Positions 37,608-49,476 of a stretch of 64,000 nt of DNA are shown here, one piece after another; position 1 is the stretch's first letter, and each line of letters starts with the position of its first letter. The notes beneath the pieces were generated by a model. It worked only from the letters and a program-made list of their open reading frames with translations, ran no database searches and was not told the origin of the DNA. Made by a program: the position numbers and the translations under genes. Source of the DNA: Antilocapra americana (Eukaryota; Chordata; Mammalia; Artiodactyla; Antilocapridae); the NCBI GenBank assembly GCA_007570785.1, contig ML664183.1, forward strand, positions 18,957,368-19,021,367, given 5' to 3'.

Positions 37608-37808
37608 GCTTCCCTGGTGCTCCAGGTGGTAAAGAATCTGCCTGCTATGCAGGAGACCCAGGTTTGATCCCTGGGTCAGGAAGATCCCCTCGAGAAGGGA
37701 ATAGCTACCACTCCACCATTCTTGCCTGGAGATTTCATGGACAGAGATGCCTGGTGGGCTACAGTCCATGGGGTCGGAAAGAGTCGGATGCAATCAACAC
37801 TTTCACTT
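37608..37808 (+). mobile_element. Bov-tA SINE (first of a tandem pair)
   Basis: Direct Bov-tA: tRNA-derived head (GTGCTTCCCTGGTGCTCCAG), BovA body (CTGGTGGGCTACAGTCCATG), truncated tail. Confidence 0.9.
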
Positions 37809-37811
37809 CGT

Positions 37812-38040
37812 CCCAGCCCTGGTGATTTAGATGGTAGAGAATCTGTCCACAATGCAGGAGACCCAGGTTTGATCCCTAGGTGGGGAAGATTCCTTGGTGT
37901 AGGAAATGGCAGTCCATTCCACTATTCTTGCCTGGAGATTTCTGTGGACAGATGAGCCTGGTGGGCCACAGTTCAGGTGTCTGGCAGAGTCCATGTCTGG
38001 CACAGAATCAGACACAACTGAGCAACTAACGCTAACAAGA
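37812..38040 (+). mobile_element. Bov-tA SINE (second of a tandem pair)
   Basis: Starts CAGCCCTGGTGATTTAGATG and ends with the ACTGAGCAACTAACGCTAAC 3' end. The BovA part contains a small internal duplication of GTCTGGCA text near 37979-38000. Confidence 0.88.
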
Positions 38041-38874
38041 GCTTATCAACTCACTTGACTATACATGGCATGCTGATAATATATTATAAAGGAATAAAAA
38101 TAAGGTTAATAAAACCAGTGCAAACTAGAAAACCTTCTACAATGAGCGCAGCAATTACTGAGCTCAAGCTCATTGCTGCTTTTTTTAAGAAAAAACAGAA
38201 AAAAAAATGGATTCTGAAAAAGATATGTGATTCTATAACTTAAAAAATAGCTCTGCTATCAAACAGAACATTTCTGCAAATGGTTTGACCTGTGAGTTGC
38301 CATTTTGTGACTTCCCTCAGTCAGATATGCCTCTTCAAAGCTCTGTAACTAGATTCCAGTGAAGAAAGCCTATTAGTTTTACCCTTGTTATTTCCTTGTT
38401 TTGATTATTTTTTGACATTTTAATGTTTTGATGTTCTAGTCACTAACCTGGTTTTCCTTGTGCGTCTGTGTTCTTTCTTGATCTTTTCTTTGAATTTCAA
38501 TGTTTCATGTGAGAAATTCTGACTTTTCACAAATCACATTGATTTGTTTCACTTTTTTCCCTGCAAACAACTTAAGAAGTTATGTAACTTTAGGATATAA
38601 AGTCTTTTGAGCAGCTGTGTATATATCCTTTTGAGTAATACCTACGCTTCTTTGGAAACCTTATGATTTTTATCCATGGAAGACAAATTTTATGGTTAGT
38701 GTTCTCTGTGTTGGTGTAACGTGGCTTTTCAGATTTTCATTTTCTCACAAATAAATTTTATGTGTACTAGGAATTTTTGTTTTATTTTCCTGAAGATGTG
38801 CCAAGGATCAATATTGACAAATTGGTAATATTGAAATTAATCCTTGACCATTCTTTTTAAATTTAAGAGTGCCA
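38041..38874. other. Intronic DNA, nothing recognised
   Basis: AT-rich intron with a short A-rich run near 38190-38207; no supported gene. Confidence 0.4.
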
Positions 38875-38886
38875 AATACTAGATTG

Positions 38887-39120
38887 GGTCTTCCTGGGTG
38901 GCACTAGTGGTGAAGAACCCACCTGCCAATGCAGGAGACATAAGAGACGTGGATTCAATCCCTGGTCAGGAAGATCCCCTGGAGGAGGGCATGGCAACCC
39001 CCTCTAGTCTTCTTCCCTGGAGAATCCCATTCACAGAAAAGCCTGATGGACTGCAGTCTAAGAGGTCACAAAGAGTCAGACACTGAAGTCAGACTGAAGT
39101 GACTCAGCAGCAGCAATAGC
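38887..39120 (+). mobile_element. Bov-tA SINE
   Basis: Direct Bov-tA with a (CAG)n-type tail. The perfect 12-bp target duplication AATACTAGATTG lies at 38875-38886 and 39121-39132. Confidence 0.95.
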
Positions 39121-39132
39121 AATACTAGATTG

Positions 39133-40459
39133 ATTAAACACACACACTGTATAGTTGAATGACAGAGCTGAAATGTAACCTCAATAACCCAACTCCAGAA
39201 CTCCACTATGATATGGTAGTTCTCTCTCTAGAATTAACAAGCTTCATTTCTTTTTGGATGGAGAACAGTAGCGATAAATCTAGCCTTCCTGTAGTCAACA
39301 TTATTAACATTCACTCACCAATAGAATCTCATTTCTTGAAAAATTTGGTTTACTTATTGCTTTCCTTTTTTTTGGTCGACATAAAGTGAATTATTCAAGT
39401 ATTGCTTGGATAAAGCATTATTTTTTGCTGTGATCATGGTTTTTCTACACCAGAGGGCAAAATGTTTTACTCTTTTCAGAAATACTTCTTTATGTACAGG
39501 AAAACTAAAATTGTGTTTAGGGGAATTTACTTCAGGTGTAGCCCAATTAGTCATAAGTCAATCCCTCTACACTCTGACATATCATTGCTTTAAGATCTCT
39601 ACCTGCCTTAAAATCATCTGGAATTCACACTGGCATCAGGTGATGTCAAATTCTAAGCCAAATACACACTTTGCATCTGTAGTAATGGGAATTGTATAAG
39701 CCCTAGTTGAACCTCAGAGAGAAAAGATTGAGCTCCCACTTCGTCACTCCCCTCACCTACCCCTTCCCCTAACACTTGAGTCTTCAGCACAGCATACGCT
39801 TATGAGTTCCAGCTCAAAGGTCAGACTGCCTTGGTTGGGATCCACTCTGTCCTTTATAGATTTTGAGTCCCTGAGAGGTTCTCCTTCGATCTTACATGGA
39901 GATGATGATTATGCCTAATTTTGCGGGTTGTTGCCAGGAATAATCAAGTGGATATTTCTAAAGCTTTAAAGTGAGTACTTAGAATTTAGATTAGGGCTCA
40001 AAAATGTTAGCTATCATCACCATCACCACCATCATCGTTATTTTTATTTATCATCAGCATTGCTATTCCCAAGAATGTTCTGCTACTTCTTGACTCAAGT
40101 GTAGAGCACTTGGTAGAATTGGCATAAGCATTAGATCTTGAATCATCCACTTAACTGAGCAAGCCAGTTAATCTCTAGGGGTCTGAATTTGTAAACTGAG
40201 CCAGCTGAAGTAGACGATGCCTAAGTTTCATTAGGTCACAGCTTCCAATTCTCTTGAGATTTGGCCTCTCCAACTGCAACAGACCCTTGGCTGCCAAATG
40301 CAGCCATGGGCCACTTGGTTAAGAGGTGATATTTGATAGCAGACCTCTGTCAGCAAGGCTCCTCCCTCCAGGAACTATCCCAACTATCTTCTATCATTCT
40401 GAACTCCTAGGCCACAGGCTGGGCCCTTCCTTGTTAAGACAAAAGAGAATGAACCCTTT
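39133..40459. other. Intronic DNA, nothing recognised
   Basis: About 1.3 kb without a young repeat. A short (CATCAC)n-like run lies at 40014-40036. Open frames at 39354-39699 and 40326-40580 have no recognised family. Confidence 0.4.
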
Positions 40460-41090
40460 CTCCCCATCACCTCCAGCATTTATGGTTTGTAGATTTTTTA
40501 ATGATGGCCATTCTGAGGGGGGTGAGGTGATACCTCATTGCAGTTTTGATTTGCATTTCTCTAATCATGAGCAATGTTGACCATCTTTTCCTGTGTTTGT
40601 TGGCCATCTGTTATGTATTCTTTGGAGAAATGTCTGTTTAGGTATTCTGCCTACTTTTTTTTTTTTGATTTGGTAGTTAATTTTTTTGGTATTGAGATGC
40701 ATGAGCTGCTTGTATATTTGGAAATCAATCTTTGTCTGTTTTTTCATTTGCAATTATTTTCTCCCATTCTGAGGGTTTTGTTTTATAGAGAACAAACTTG
40801 TGGACACAGTGAGGGAAGGAGAGGGTGGGACAAATTGAGGGAATAGCATGGAAACATATACATTATCATATGTAAAATAGATAGCCAGTGGGAATTTGCT
40901 GTGTGACACAGGGAGCTCAGCCCAGTGCTCTGTGAAAACTTAGAGGGATGGGATGGGGTGGAAGATGGGAGGTGGGTTCAGGAGGGAGGGGGCGTATGTA
41001 TACCTGTGGCTGATTCATGTTGATATATGGCAGAAGCCAACACAATATCGTAAAGTAATTATAGTACAATTAAATTTAAAAAATGAACAA
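40460..41090 (+). mobile_element. Older L1, 5'-inverted (3' UTR on +, ORF2 part on -)
   Basis: 40460-40785 is inverted ORF2 text (same region as the MANKH segment of the young copies, but diverged). 40786-41090 is direct L1 3'-UTR text (GAGAACAAACTTGTGGACAC to CCAACACAATATCG) ending AT-rich. Opposite orientation of the 5' and 3' parts points to twin priming. AATGAAC on both sides is a possible but weak target duplication. Confidence 0.7.
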
Positions 41091-42778
41091 ACCAAGCCAG
41101 TTTAACAGACATTAGTATTAGAAGTCTGTATTTCCATAGTTTCTCCTTTCATGGACTATGATCTGGGACAAGTTAACTAGCATTTCTTAATCTGCTTTTT
41201 AAAAAATTAATAAAATAACAACACAAATTATAACAAATCTTGGAACACAGTGTTTTAATATTTTGCAGTATCTGAATCTGATTATTGTTTGTTTATTTAG
41301 AAATGAAATATTATAGATACCATTCAAGCCTCTTTTATATCTTCCCCGAATACTGTCCTTCCTTGATCCTATCCCTGTTCCATGAAGACAGAATAGAAAG
41401 AATTTAGATTTTTCAGTTGCAAGGCTTGGGTTTCTGTTTCTCTCAAGGAAAACCTGTTTTGAGGCTTACCTGGAACAACACACAGAGTTTTATCTAAAAC
41501 TAATGTTTTGTGTGAAGAAATATTCCAGGACTTATATCGGGCTGCATCCCAGCTGCGGTCTTGATCGGGTCATAGAAGGACTCCTTCACCTGCCCCTCAT
41601 AAGCTCTTCTGCCAAAGATCCAGCTCATTCCTCTAATCATAGGACTCCTCTCCTCTCGATTTCCTGCACCTGAGACTTTAAGGGTTTTCTTTTTCTTCTT
41701 TGTCTTTTGTATGGTAAGGATTATGGTTAACATGTGAAAATCTAGTGAAAATTACTCTTTTTGAGGATTATAATGGATTATCTATGAAAAATGTAACAGA
41801 ATGTCTAGTGGGATTTTTTCCCTGTTGTCCTGTATTTGCAGCCAAAAGGTCCAAATCTAAAAAGCTATCAGTACTTAGGGTCAGCTTCATTTGGCACAAC
41901 TGATTGAGAGGAGTGAGAATCGCTGTATTAGTATCGCTCCTTCATTTATAAGATGGGACAAGTAGGGATATCTGGATTTGGCTTGTTGGGAAGAACAGTG
42001 GCCTCAAAAGAACTAGTTCCCTCAGTTCTCTGGTCTCAGCTTTCTTCGTTGTTGAGGATTTACAGATAAACAGGAGATTAAAATAGAGAGTGTGCTCAAT
42101 GATATTGTGGGAGAATCAAAATGTGTCATATCATTCTTGTTATACCTTCATCCCCAAGCTTTTTCCTAAACTCTGAATCTACAGTAGACTTGGAGTTAGA
42201 CATGTCTATAGGCACATCTACTTAGACATCTCTTATTTACTTTAGATGGCACCGAGACAAAACTGAATTTATTTTCTCTCTACCACCATCCAAGTCTCTT
42301 CCTTTCAAGCGATCCTATTCCAGTAAGTGTTTCTCAAACCAGACATTTGGAAACTATCCCTGACTCTCTTCTTTCTTAAATATCCTGATCATGGGCAACT
42401 AATCCTATTGATTCTACCTTCTAAATAATTCTCAACATCACCTTTGTCTTGCCATTCTCACTGCCACTCTTCTGATTATAGCCACTGTGCTGATTAGTTC
42501 TGATTAATGCTCTGTCACCTGGGTTACTGTAGGTCCTTCTAATTGGTCATTGTGTCCAGTCTTGCTCACTTCTCACCCATTCCATACTCTATGATAATTT
42601 CTCAGTATTGGTTTCTAGGCTGGCCATGATAATCACCACAAATTGAGTGTCTTAAGACAAAATAGGCTATTTTTTAAAAGAATTCTGGAGATTCAAATCA
42701 GCATCACCATGGACTTATGTCCTTTGAAAGCTCTCAAGAAGAATCTGCTAGCTTCTGGAGGCTGCCAGCAGTCCTTTA
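41091..42778. other. Intronic DNA, one coding-like minus-strand stretch
   Basis: Mostly unremarkable. 41500-41733 on the minus strand is a 77-codon open frame with relatively many CpGs and mixed, protein-like composition (RGMSWIFGRRAYEGQ...). I do not recognise it, and no splice sites or A tail frame it. 42180-42560 resembles an old mammalian repeat. Confidence 0.35.
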
Positions 42779-42897
42779 GGGCTTCCCTGGTAGCTCGACT
42801 GGTAAAGAATCCACCTACAATGCAGAAGACCCCGGTTTGATTCCTGGGTCAGAAGGATCCCCTGGAGAAGGGATAGGCTACCCACTCCAGTATTCTT
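42779..42897 (+). mobile_element. Bov-tA SINE, head only
   Basis: tRNA-derived head and the start of the BovA body, ending abruptly in CCAGTATTCTT, where a second Bov-tA head begins. Confidence 0.85.
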
Positions 42898-43090
42898 GGG
42901 CTTCCTTGGTGCCTTAAATGGTAAGGGATCTGCCTACAATGTGGGAGACTGGGTTCGATCTCAGGATTGGGAAGATCCCCTAGAAAAGGGAACCCCTTCC
43001 AGTATTCTTGCCTGGAGAATCCCATGGACACAGGAGCCTGGCAGGCTACAGTCCATGGGGTTACAAGGAATCAGACACAACGGAGCAACC
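42898..43090 (+). mobile_element. Bov-tA SINE
   Basis: Complete Bov-tA beginning GGGCTTCCTTGGTGCC directly at the break of the previous copy and ending CAGACACAACGGAGCAACC. Confidence 0.88.
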
Positions 43091-44640
43091 TGTTGTTCTC
43101 TAGGTGCTTAGAGTCATGATGTGAACATATTCTCTCATATCTTAACATAAATATGTCCAGGATACAATACTTTATTGAGCTTCAATATCAAGGAACCCAT
43201 CAGAAGATTTATGGTAATCATATCTTGGTTTTAAAGAAGCTTTATTACATACAAAATATAATTACACACCCGATTCCCCCCACCCCACATATACACAACT
43301 CCCTCCTCACACACACATCTTAAATTACAGAGAGCAGTATGGGGACACCTTTGGCCTAGTCTATGCATGCACATGCGCGCGCGCGCACACACACACACAC
43401 ACACAAATGAATTTAATTACATCAACACAATTTGAACACATGCTCTCTGGACTTCTCCAAAGAATAGCTTCACCTGGAATATAAAATTAGTTCTAGAAAA
43501 TAATTTTGTTGTTTAAATTTACTTGATAATCTTGTAAGTACTTTAGTGTGTGCTATGGACACAGATATGTCATTAGTAATTGATTTAGATTTTATAATTA
43601 TCAGTAACTGATCACCAACCCAAGATTTCTGGAAATGATTGGGGAAACATCATAGAGTTTTAGTAATTTTCCATAAAATGTTTTCTTCATCCTTGTTGTC
43701 TTAAATATAAGTGGTGGAAATTGAGCTCTTACAAAACAATTCAGTCCCTCACTGTTATTCTCCAACAGGTCATTCAGACAGATAATTTCCTTCAGCTGCC
43801 ATTAGATAAGAAAGTATAATGTAAATTTGAAAATCTCTTCAAAAACAGATATTAAATATTTCATTTGAAGCTAATTTCCTTGTTAATGAACTCAGCTAGT
43901 ATTTTGTGTCTGTCATTTTTATTCTTTCTGAGTCTAAATTATTGCTTCTTAATTTTTCCTTCATACAGTGTAGAAGAAAATGACTTATTATCAATCATAC
44001 TTTAGACAGGCAACAATGATTTTAATTAGGTAGATTCATTGTCATTACACTAATCTCTTATTATGACTAAAAATCAGTTTTAAAGCCCTCTGGATATTCT
44101 TGCCAAAAATTATCTTTGAATGTGACATTTAGTAATGTATTTTGATTGAGAGTATATCCACATGAAACAAGTATTTCCAGACATATTAGCTTCACATTGT
44201 TCTCATTCCTCATTCATACAATGAAATGGGAGTGGGAAATCATTCAGAAACCATGCTATGTGATAACTGTCTCCCCCCATTATCCAGGCATTAGGGCCAG
44301 TACAATAAAAGCTTTTTAGGACATTTCAAATAATATTTAAGGGGCTTCAGGTTCACCACTTCTTCCCAGGGTCATGTTCAAGTATGTCAATAAATAATCA
44401 GATAGATATCTATAATTTAATCACAAAACTTAATCACATAACAAATACTTAAACATTGAAAAAAATACCATTTATAACAGCTTAAAATTATGAAGTAATT
44501 AGAGATACATTTGAAAAAAGATGTGTAAAACCGATACAGTGAATACTATAAAACATTTCCAAGAGTAATGTTGAGATATACTGTATCTGTTACATCATTT
44601 TCATACATTATGAGACTCCATATTGTTCTCTCAGATTGAT
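43091..44640. other. Intronic DNA with a Z-DNA-prone repeat
   Basis: AT-rich intron containing the (GC)n(AC)n run listed separately; no exon or RNA gene supported. Confidence 0.4.
43362..43405. repeat. (GC)n(AC)n compound repeat, 44-bp alternating Y-R run
   Basis: From 43362 to 43405 pyrimidine and purine alternate without a break: TATGCATGCACATG, then a (CG)n block, then (CA)n. CG plus CA alternation is the classical Z-DNA-forming composition. Confidence 0.95.
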
Positions 44641-44869
44641 CTGTGTGTGCATGCTAAGTCGTTTCATTCAGGTCCGACTCTTTGAGACCCTGGAGACTGT
44701 AGCCTGCCAGGTTCCTCTATCCAAGGGGTTTTCCAGGCAAGAATACTGGAGTGGGTTGCTGTGTTTTCTTCCAGGAGATCTTCCCAACCCAGGCATCAAA
44801 CCCGTGTCTCTTATACCTCCTGTGTTGGCAGGTGGGTTCTTTACCACTAGCACCACCTGGGAAGCCCCC
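44641..44869 (-). mobile_element. Bov-tA SINE
   Basis: Inverted complete Bov-tA: BovA body, then the rc of the head (TCTTTACCACTAGCACCACC TGGGAAGCCC). Confidence 0.9.
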
Positions 44870-44929
44870 CAGACTATATGAAGAAATCTCAAATCTCAAT
44901 AATTAGGAAACAGCCTAATTTTTAAACAG

Positions 44930-45700
44930 GTAAATGATTTAGACAGACATTTGATCAATAAAGAGAAACTGAGCACAAATAAGCACATGGAAGTTTGTTC
45001 CCTAGTTTGTCACTAGGGTAACGCAAATTAAAACCACAGTGTACTTTGGAATATCTAAAATTTAGAAGATGTTGGAGAGGATGTGGAACAAGTAGAAATT
45101 TCATATACTGCTGGGATGGTAGTGATGAAAATGGAACAATTACTTCTGAAGACAGTTTGACAGTTCCTTAAAAAATTTACCTGCCACCTCATTCATCTAT
45201 TACATTCCAAGTTATTTCTATGAAACCTAAAAGCTTATATCTATACATAGGCTAGTCCACATACGTTCATGACAGCTTTATTATGATATCTTCAAACTCA
45301 AAACAACCCAAATGTGTGTCAACAGATGAATGTGTAAATAAATCATGTACTTTTGAGCAACAAAAACAATGAAGTATTGGCACTCAACATTCAACAACAT
45401 AGAGGGACATAAAAGTAGTTATGATGAGTGAAATAAGCCAGATAAAAAGAGTAAATACTCTTTCCTTCCATTTATATAAAATCTAGAAAGTGCCAACTAA
45501 TCTATAGTGACAGAAAGCAGATCAGTGGTACCCTAAGGACGGGGAAAGACCCCTTCTTTCTCCAAGAGGAAATTGGTGTTTACAAACTCATGAGTTAATT
45601 CCCTACTTCACCCTTTTTCTGAACAAAAATGTCATTGATAGTATGGATCTATACATCTAGGAAAATAAGTTCAATACTAATTAAATAAATAATACACAAA
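44930..45700 (+). mobile_element. Ancient L1 ORF2/3' remnant
   Basis: Direct, heavily decayed L1 end. It carries the equivalents of the 'ACCACAGTGTACTTTGGAAT', 'GTTGGAGAGGATGTGGAACA' and 'AACAACCCAAATGTGTGTCA' blocks that end mammalian ORF2. Many stops. Confidence 0.7.
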
Positions 45701-45849
45701 ATAAAGTATATATTTTACATGTTTATTATTGTACTGACTAAAGTCATCTGAAGTAGCAGTGATCCCCACATTCCACATGAGGAAATGTAAGATAAATTAT
45801 TAAGACAGTTAAACCAGTTTGCTTATATGCAACTACAGTACATTATGCT

Positions 45850-46055
45850 GTAAGATTTTTTTCTGTTTATTTTTAATTGAAGGATAATTGCTTTACAATA
45901 TTGGTTTGATTCCTGCTATACATCAGGATGAATTAGCCATAAATGTACATATGTCCCCTCCCTCTCAAACCTCCCTCCCACTTCCCACCCTTTCCCACCC
46001 CCTCTAGGTTGTTCCAGAGCCCCGGTTTGAGTTCCCTGAGTCATACACACTGTGA
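45850..46055 (-). mobile_element. L1 3'-UTR fragment
   Basis: Inverted artiodactyl L1 3' end with a T-rich start at 45857-45878, 'TTGAAGGATAATTGCTTTAC' and the C-rich CCCTCCCTCTC stretch. Confidence 0.7.
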
Positions 46056-46085
46056 TATTTTTAACTTAAACAGCCTGCACTTTAA

Positions 46086-46126
46086 GGGTGCCATGCTCTA
46101 CTGACTGAGCTAGCTAGGCAGGTACA
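46086..46126 (-). pseudogene. Tailless tRNA-Lys-derived retropseudogene, 41 bp
   Basis: On the minus strand, after 7 leader-like bases, comes GCCTAGCTAGCTCAGTCAGT followed by AGAGCATGGCACCC. This matches the 5' half of a tRNA-Lys: acceptor strand, D arm with a near-consensus A box, and the start of the anticodon arm. It stops at the anticodon loop with no A tail. A perfect 10-bp direct repeat, TGCACTTTAA, flanks it at 46076-46085 and 46127-46136. Truncation in a tRNA loop plus target duplications and no tail is the published hallmark of tailless retropseudogenes. It is too short to be a functional tRNA. Confidence 0.82.
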
Positions 46127-46264
46127 TGCACTTTAATTTAACTCTCTTTAATTTGTCTAGTCTCTCTTAGCAAAATTGCAATATTGTAATATTGTTTGAT
46201 GATGAGGCGTTTCAAGGTAAATAAGACTGATATACTGCCCTCCAAGATACTGTGCAAAATACTC

Positions 46265-46440
46265 TTACATATGTTATTATATTTCATACTTATATCAGTC
46301 ATTATTGGCTCCATTCTATATGTGGAAAAACTGAGACTCAGTGAGGTTTAAGTTACTTGCACAAACAGCTAGTCAGCCAGAAGCTGGGGTTCAAACCAAA
46401 GTCCTTCTGATCCTATGATATATTGCCTTTTCAGTAAACT
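46265..46440 (+). mobile_element. MIR SINE
   Basis: Carries the MIR-type core and 3' text: ACTGAGACTCAGTGAGGTTT, then 'AGTTACTTGCACA', then 'GCCAGAAGCTGGGGTTCAAA'. Old and diverged. Confidence 0.7.
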
Positions 46441-48854
46441 CTACTACAGTTACATGCAACAGTGACCAGTCAGACAAAATGGACATCCTAAGGAGTTCTC
46501 AGTGCTTAGGAACTTCATTTTATTGTTGTCACCTTTTCCTACCCAATGTAGGTATAATGTAAGGCAATAGTACCTGGGAGAAAAGTATATTGCTGCCTTT
46601 TTTTTTTTTTCCTATTTTCTCTTTAGTCATACTCTTCTGAGATATACAAGATATGTATCCTTCACCAATCCCCATCATTTAGATGCTAGAGGCTCACTTA
46701 GCATAAAAATACTTGTGGTTTCATCTTGGCTGAAAACTCTAGTTTTCCGTTGTTAATTGAAGTGATTTCAGAGCAGATGGACCTATCTATCACCCTCTTT
46801 TCCCTCTAAGTGGATATAGCTTTTCTAAACCTATCCCACAGCCCAAATCTGTGGATATTAAGGGTTTATCCTGTAAGGTGTAATGGCTGCCCTTCTGTTT
46901 TCTAGAATATTGCTGAATGTTTGAGCTGAGTGATGCTGTCAGCATTAATGGATGACAGTTGCCTGCTACCCAGATGACTGACTGCCTTTCTCACTGTCTA
47001 CTTGGCAACATCTTTGCTGCAAATCTGCTCCCCATATGGGGAAACATGTTGGTTTGTAAGGAACATTTTCCACAAACATTCCTTAAGAAGAATACAGGTT
47101 TTCTACCACCCCCATCCATATGTACTTTTTTCCCTTTAGGAACATGGATTTGCCATCCTGGAGAAATAGATTTTTCTTTTTACTTTAAGACTTTCGAATT
47201 GGTGTTACTAAACACAAATAGTTGAGAATGAGAGAATGGTAAACATGTGCCTGATGTTAACTTTTGAATTTAAAAATTATGAAATTTTAATATAATGTAT
47301 TTTTCTCAATATATGGGGGTAAATAAAAGATATGTTTAAACCTACCCCAGAATAATCAGAATTTGAAGTCATAGAAAATAACCGGTTTTAGCTTTTCCCT
47401 TTGCTACTATAAGCAATTGATACTTTGTATTTGTCAAATTCTTACATCCACATCTATATAGTAACTATGTGGTAACATATGCTCTTTGTTGCTACATACA
47501 CCTAAAGCTCTGAGGATAAGCCAGCTGTCTAGTGTAAGACTATAATGGACAATATTTATTTTTTACTAATTTCTACTTTAGCTGGTATTTTTATTCAAAA
47601 GAAAATGGGATACATTATTCTGTCACCAGCCACAACAAATTTCATTAATTTTCCATTTGTTAAAGTAGAGTGAGTCATTAAGAATTGGAATATAAGTCTG
47701 ACAATTTCTCCTTCTAGCAATGTCTAAATATCCTTAAAATAGCTGCTTAGCCAAATGATTTTATTTAAAGCAGCAAGACTTTATGTTTGTGGAAAGGGGA
47801 AATAATTTTGAGTGATTGATGAGATATTTTATATTTGTAGTTTTTATAATTCATTTCAAGATTCAGAGAGTGGACCATGGATTTCTGGGTCTCCCATAAG
47901 AACAGAGCTGACTCTACTTACAGACAAATACTATGACAAAATAGTCTTGACTAACATTTTTCTTTCTCTCTCTCAAATGTATTATTTTTCCTTCAAACCA
48001 GGTACTGTGTTCAGAATACCTTCATTTCCCTAGTCATCTAGGTTTAAAAGTTAAGGACAAGCTCTGTGACCTTCACCCAACCTCTTGACATAGCTCTCCC
48101 TTCATAGTTTGATACCAAATTTTATGGACTCTCCTTCCACAGTATTTCTCACATTTGTTCCTTTCTCTCTTTCATCATTAAGAGCAGAGTCTCTGTTTCC
48201 TACAGCTGTCTGGCTTTCTCAAACACAAGCTCCACTGTCTTTTCAGAGCCAGACATTCTGGGGCGTGTTCTTCCCATTGCAGAACCCCTTGCCCGGGAAG
48301 ACCAGTGTGGGGTTTGGACCCCTTGTTCCTTGGAGAGGACCCCACGGTTGTGATAGCTCTCCCATTTGTGCATCACCATCCCAGATGTGTGTATCCTGGC
48401 TGTGTTCCATCGTCACCCTTCCTACCCATCTTGTTGTGGTTCCTTCTTGATACCTTTAGTTCTGGGAAACCTTTTCTGCTGGCCTTCAGGTCATTCTCAT
48501 AGACAGTTACTTTGTAAGTGGTTGTAATTTTGCTGTGTCTGTGGGAAGAGGAGAGTTCAGTGTTTTCTACTTTTCCCTCTCAGTCACCTCTTCTCAGGCA
48601 TTTATCATTTAAGTCAGGTGGTCAGCATGGTCCTCAGTGAGAAAATGATACTTAAGCAAAGATGTGAAGTGGATAAGGGAATGAGCCACTGAGCTATCTG
48701 AGGGAAGGATGACTCACATACTGATAACGGGGTCTCACCAGATCTGCTTGATGTTATTGATGAACCAACCCCTTTCTGGCCTTTCTCACCTCTAAGACTT
48801 GGCAGAGGTTGCCATTCTCCCTAGCAAACCCTTTCATGTCTGTTACCGTGTTTA
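46441..48854. other. Intronic DNA, nothing recognised
   Basis: About 2.4 kb; a T-run at 46598-46609. Open frames at 46959-47225, 47812-48033 and 48109-48502 have no recognisable family. Parts of 48100-48500 have the flavour of an old pyrimidine-rich mammalian repeat. Confidence 0.4.
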
Positions 48855-49061
48855 TGCTGTTTAACCGCTAAGTCGTATCCAGGTCCTTTGTGGCCCTGTG
48901 GACTGTAGCCTGTCAGTCTCCTCCGTCCATGGGATTTCCCAGGCAGGAATACTGGAGTGGGCTCCTGTTTCCTTCTCCAGGGGATCTTCCCAACCCAGGG
49001 ATGGAACCTAGTCTCCTGCATTGGCAGGTGAGTTCTTGACTATGGAGCCACAGGGGAAGCC
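48855..49061 (-). mobile_element. Bov-tA SINE
   Basis: Inverted complete Bov-tA ending GGAGCCACAGGGGAAGCCC; body diverged (CCTGTCAGTCTCCTCCGTCC). Confidence 0.9.
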
Positions 49062-49476
49062 CACACCATGCTTATAAAATTTTTAACAACCAACTCTCTG
49101 AGGGGAAAGTGAGTACTGGTGATTACCGATAGCTGTGATATAAATACTCCCGCCAGGACCAAGTTACCAGTTGGATGGCCCAGAATACGCAGCTGGGTAG
49201 AGATATTCAAAGTTAGCTCTCACAGCTGGCATGAGGCACCTCCATCATGGCACTCCATCTGAGTCACCTCTTCACACTAGGTGTAACTTATTTAAATTTC
49301 CCTCTGTCTTTTAACTGTCATTCTCTTGGTGGGTTTGATATCCTTTTTCTGCCCTCCAAAGGCACAATACATTCTTGCCTCTATTGTAGCATTTTTATTT
49401 TCTGTCTATACATATATCCAAAAGCCTTAAGACTTGTGGGCAATCATCCCTTTTACATTGGGATTGTATACTTAGA
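49062..49476. other. Intronic DNA, nothing recognised
   Basis: No supported feature. Confidence 0.4.

Noticed and set aside
48109..48502. 113-codon + strand frame rich in Pro/Ser/Phe
   Set aside because: Composition follows a pyrimidine-rich strand; no family, no exon signals.
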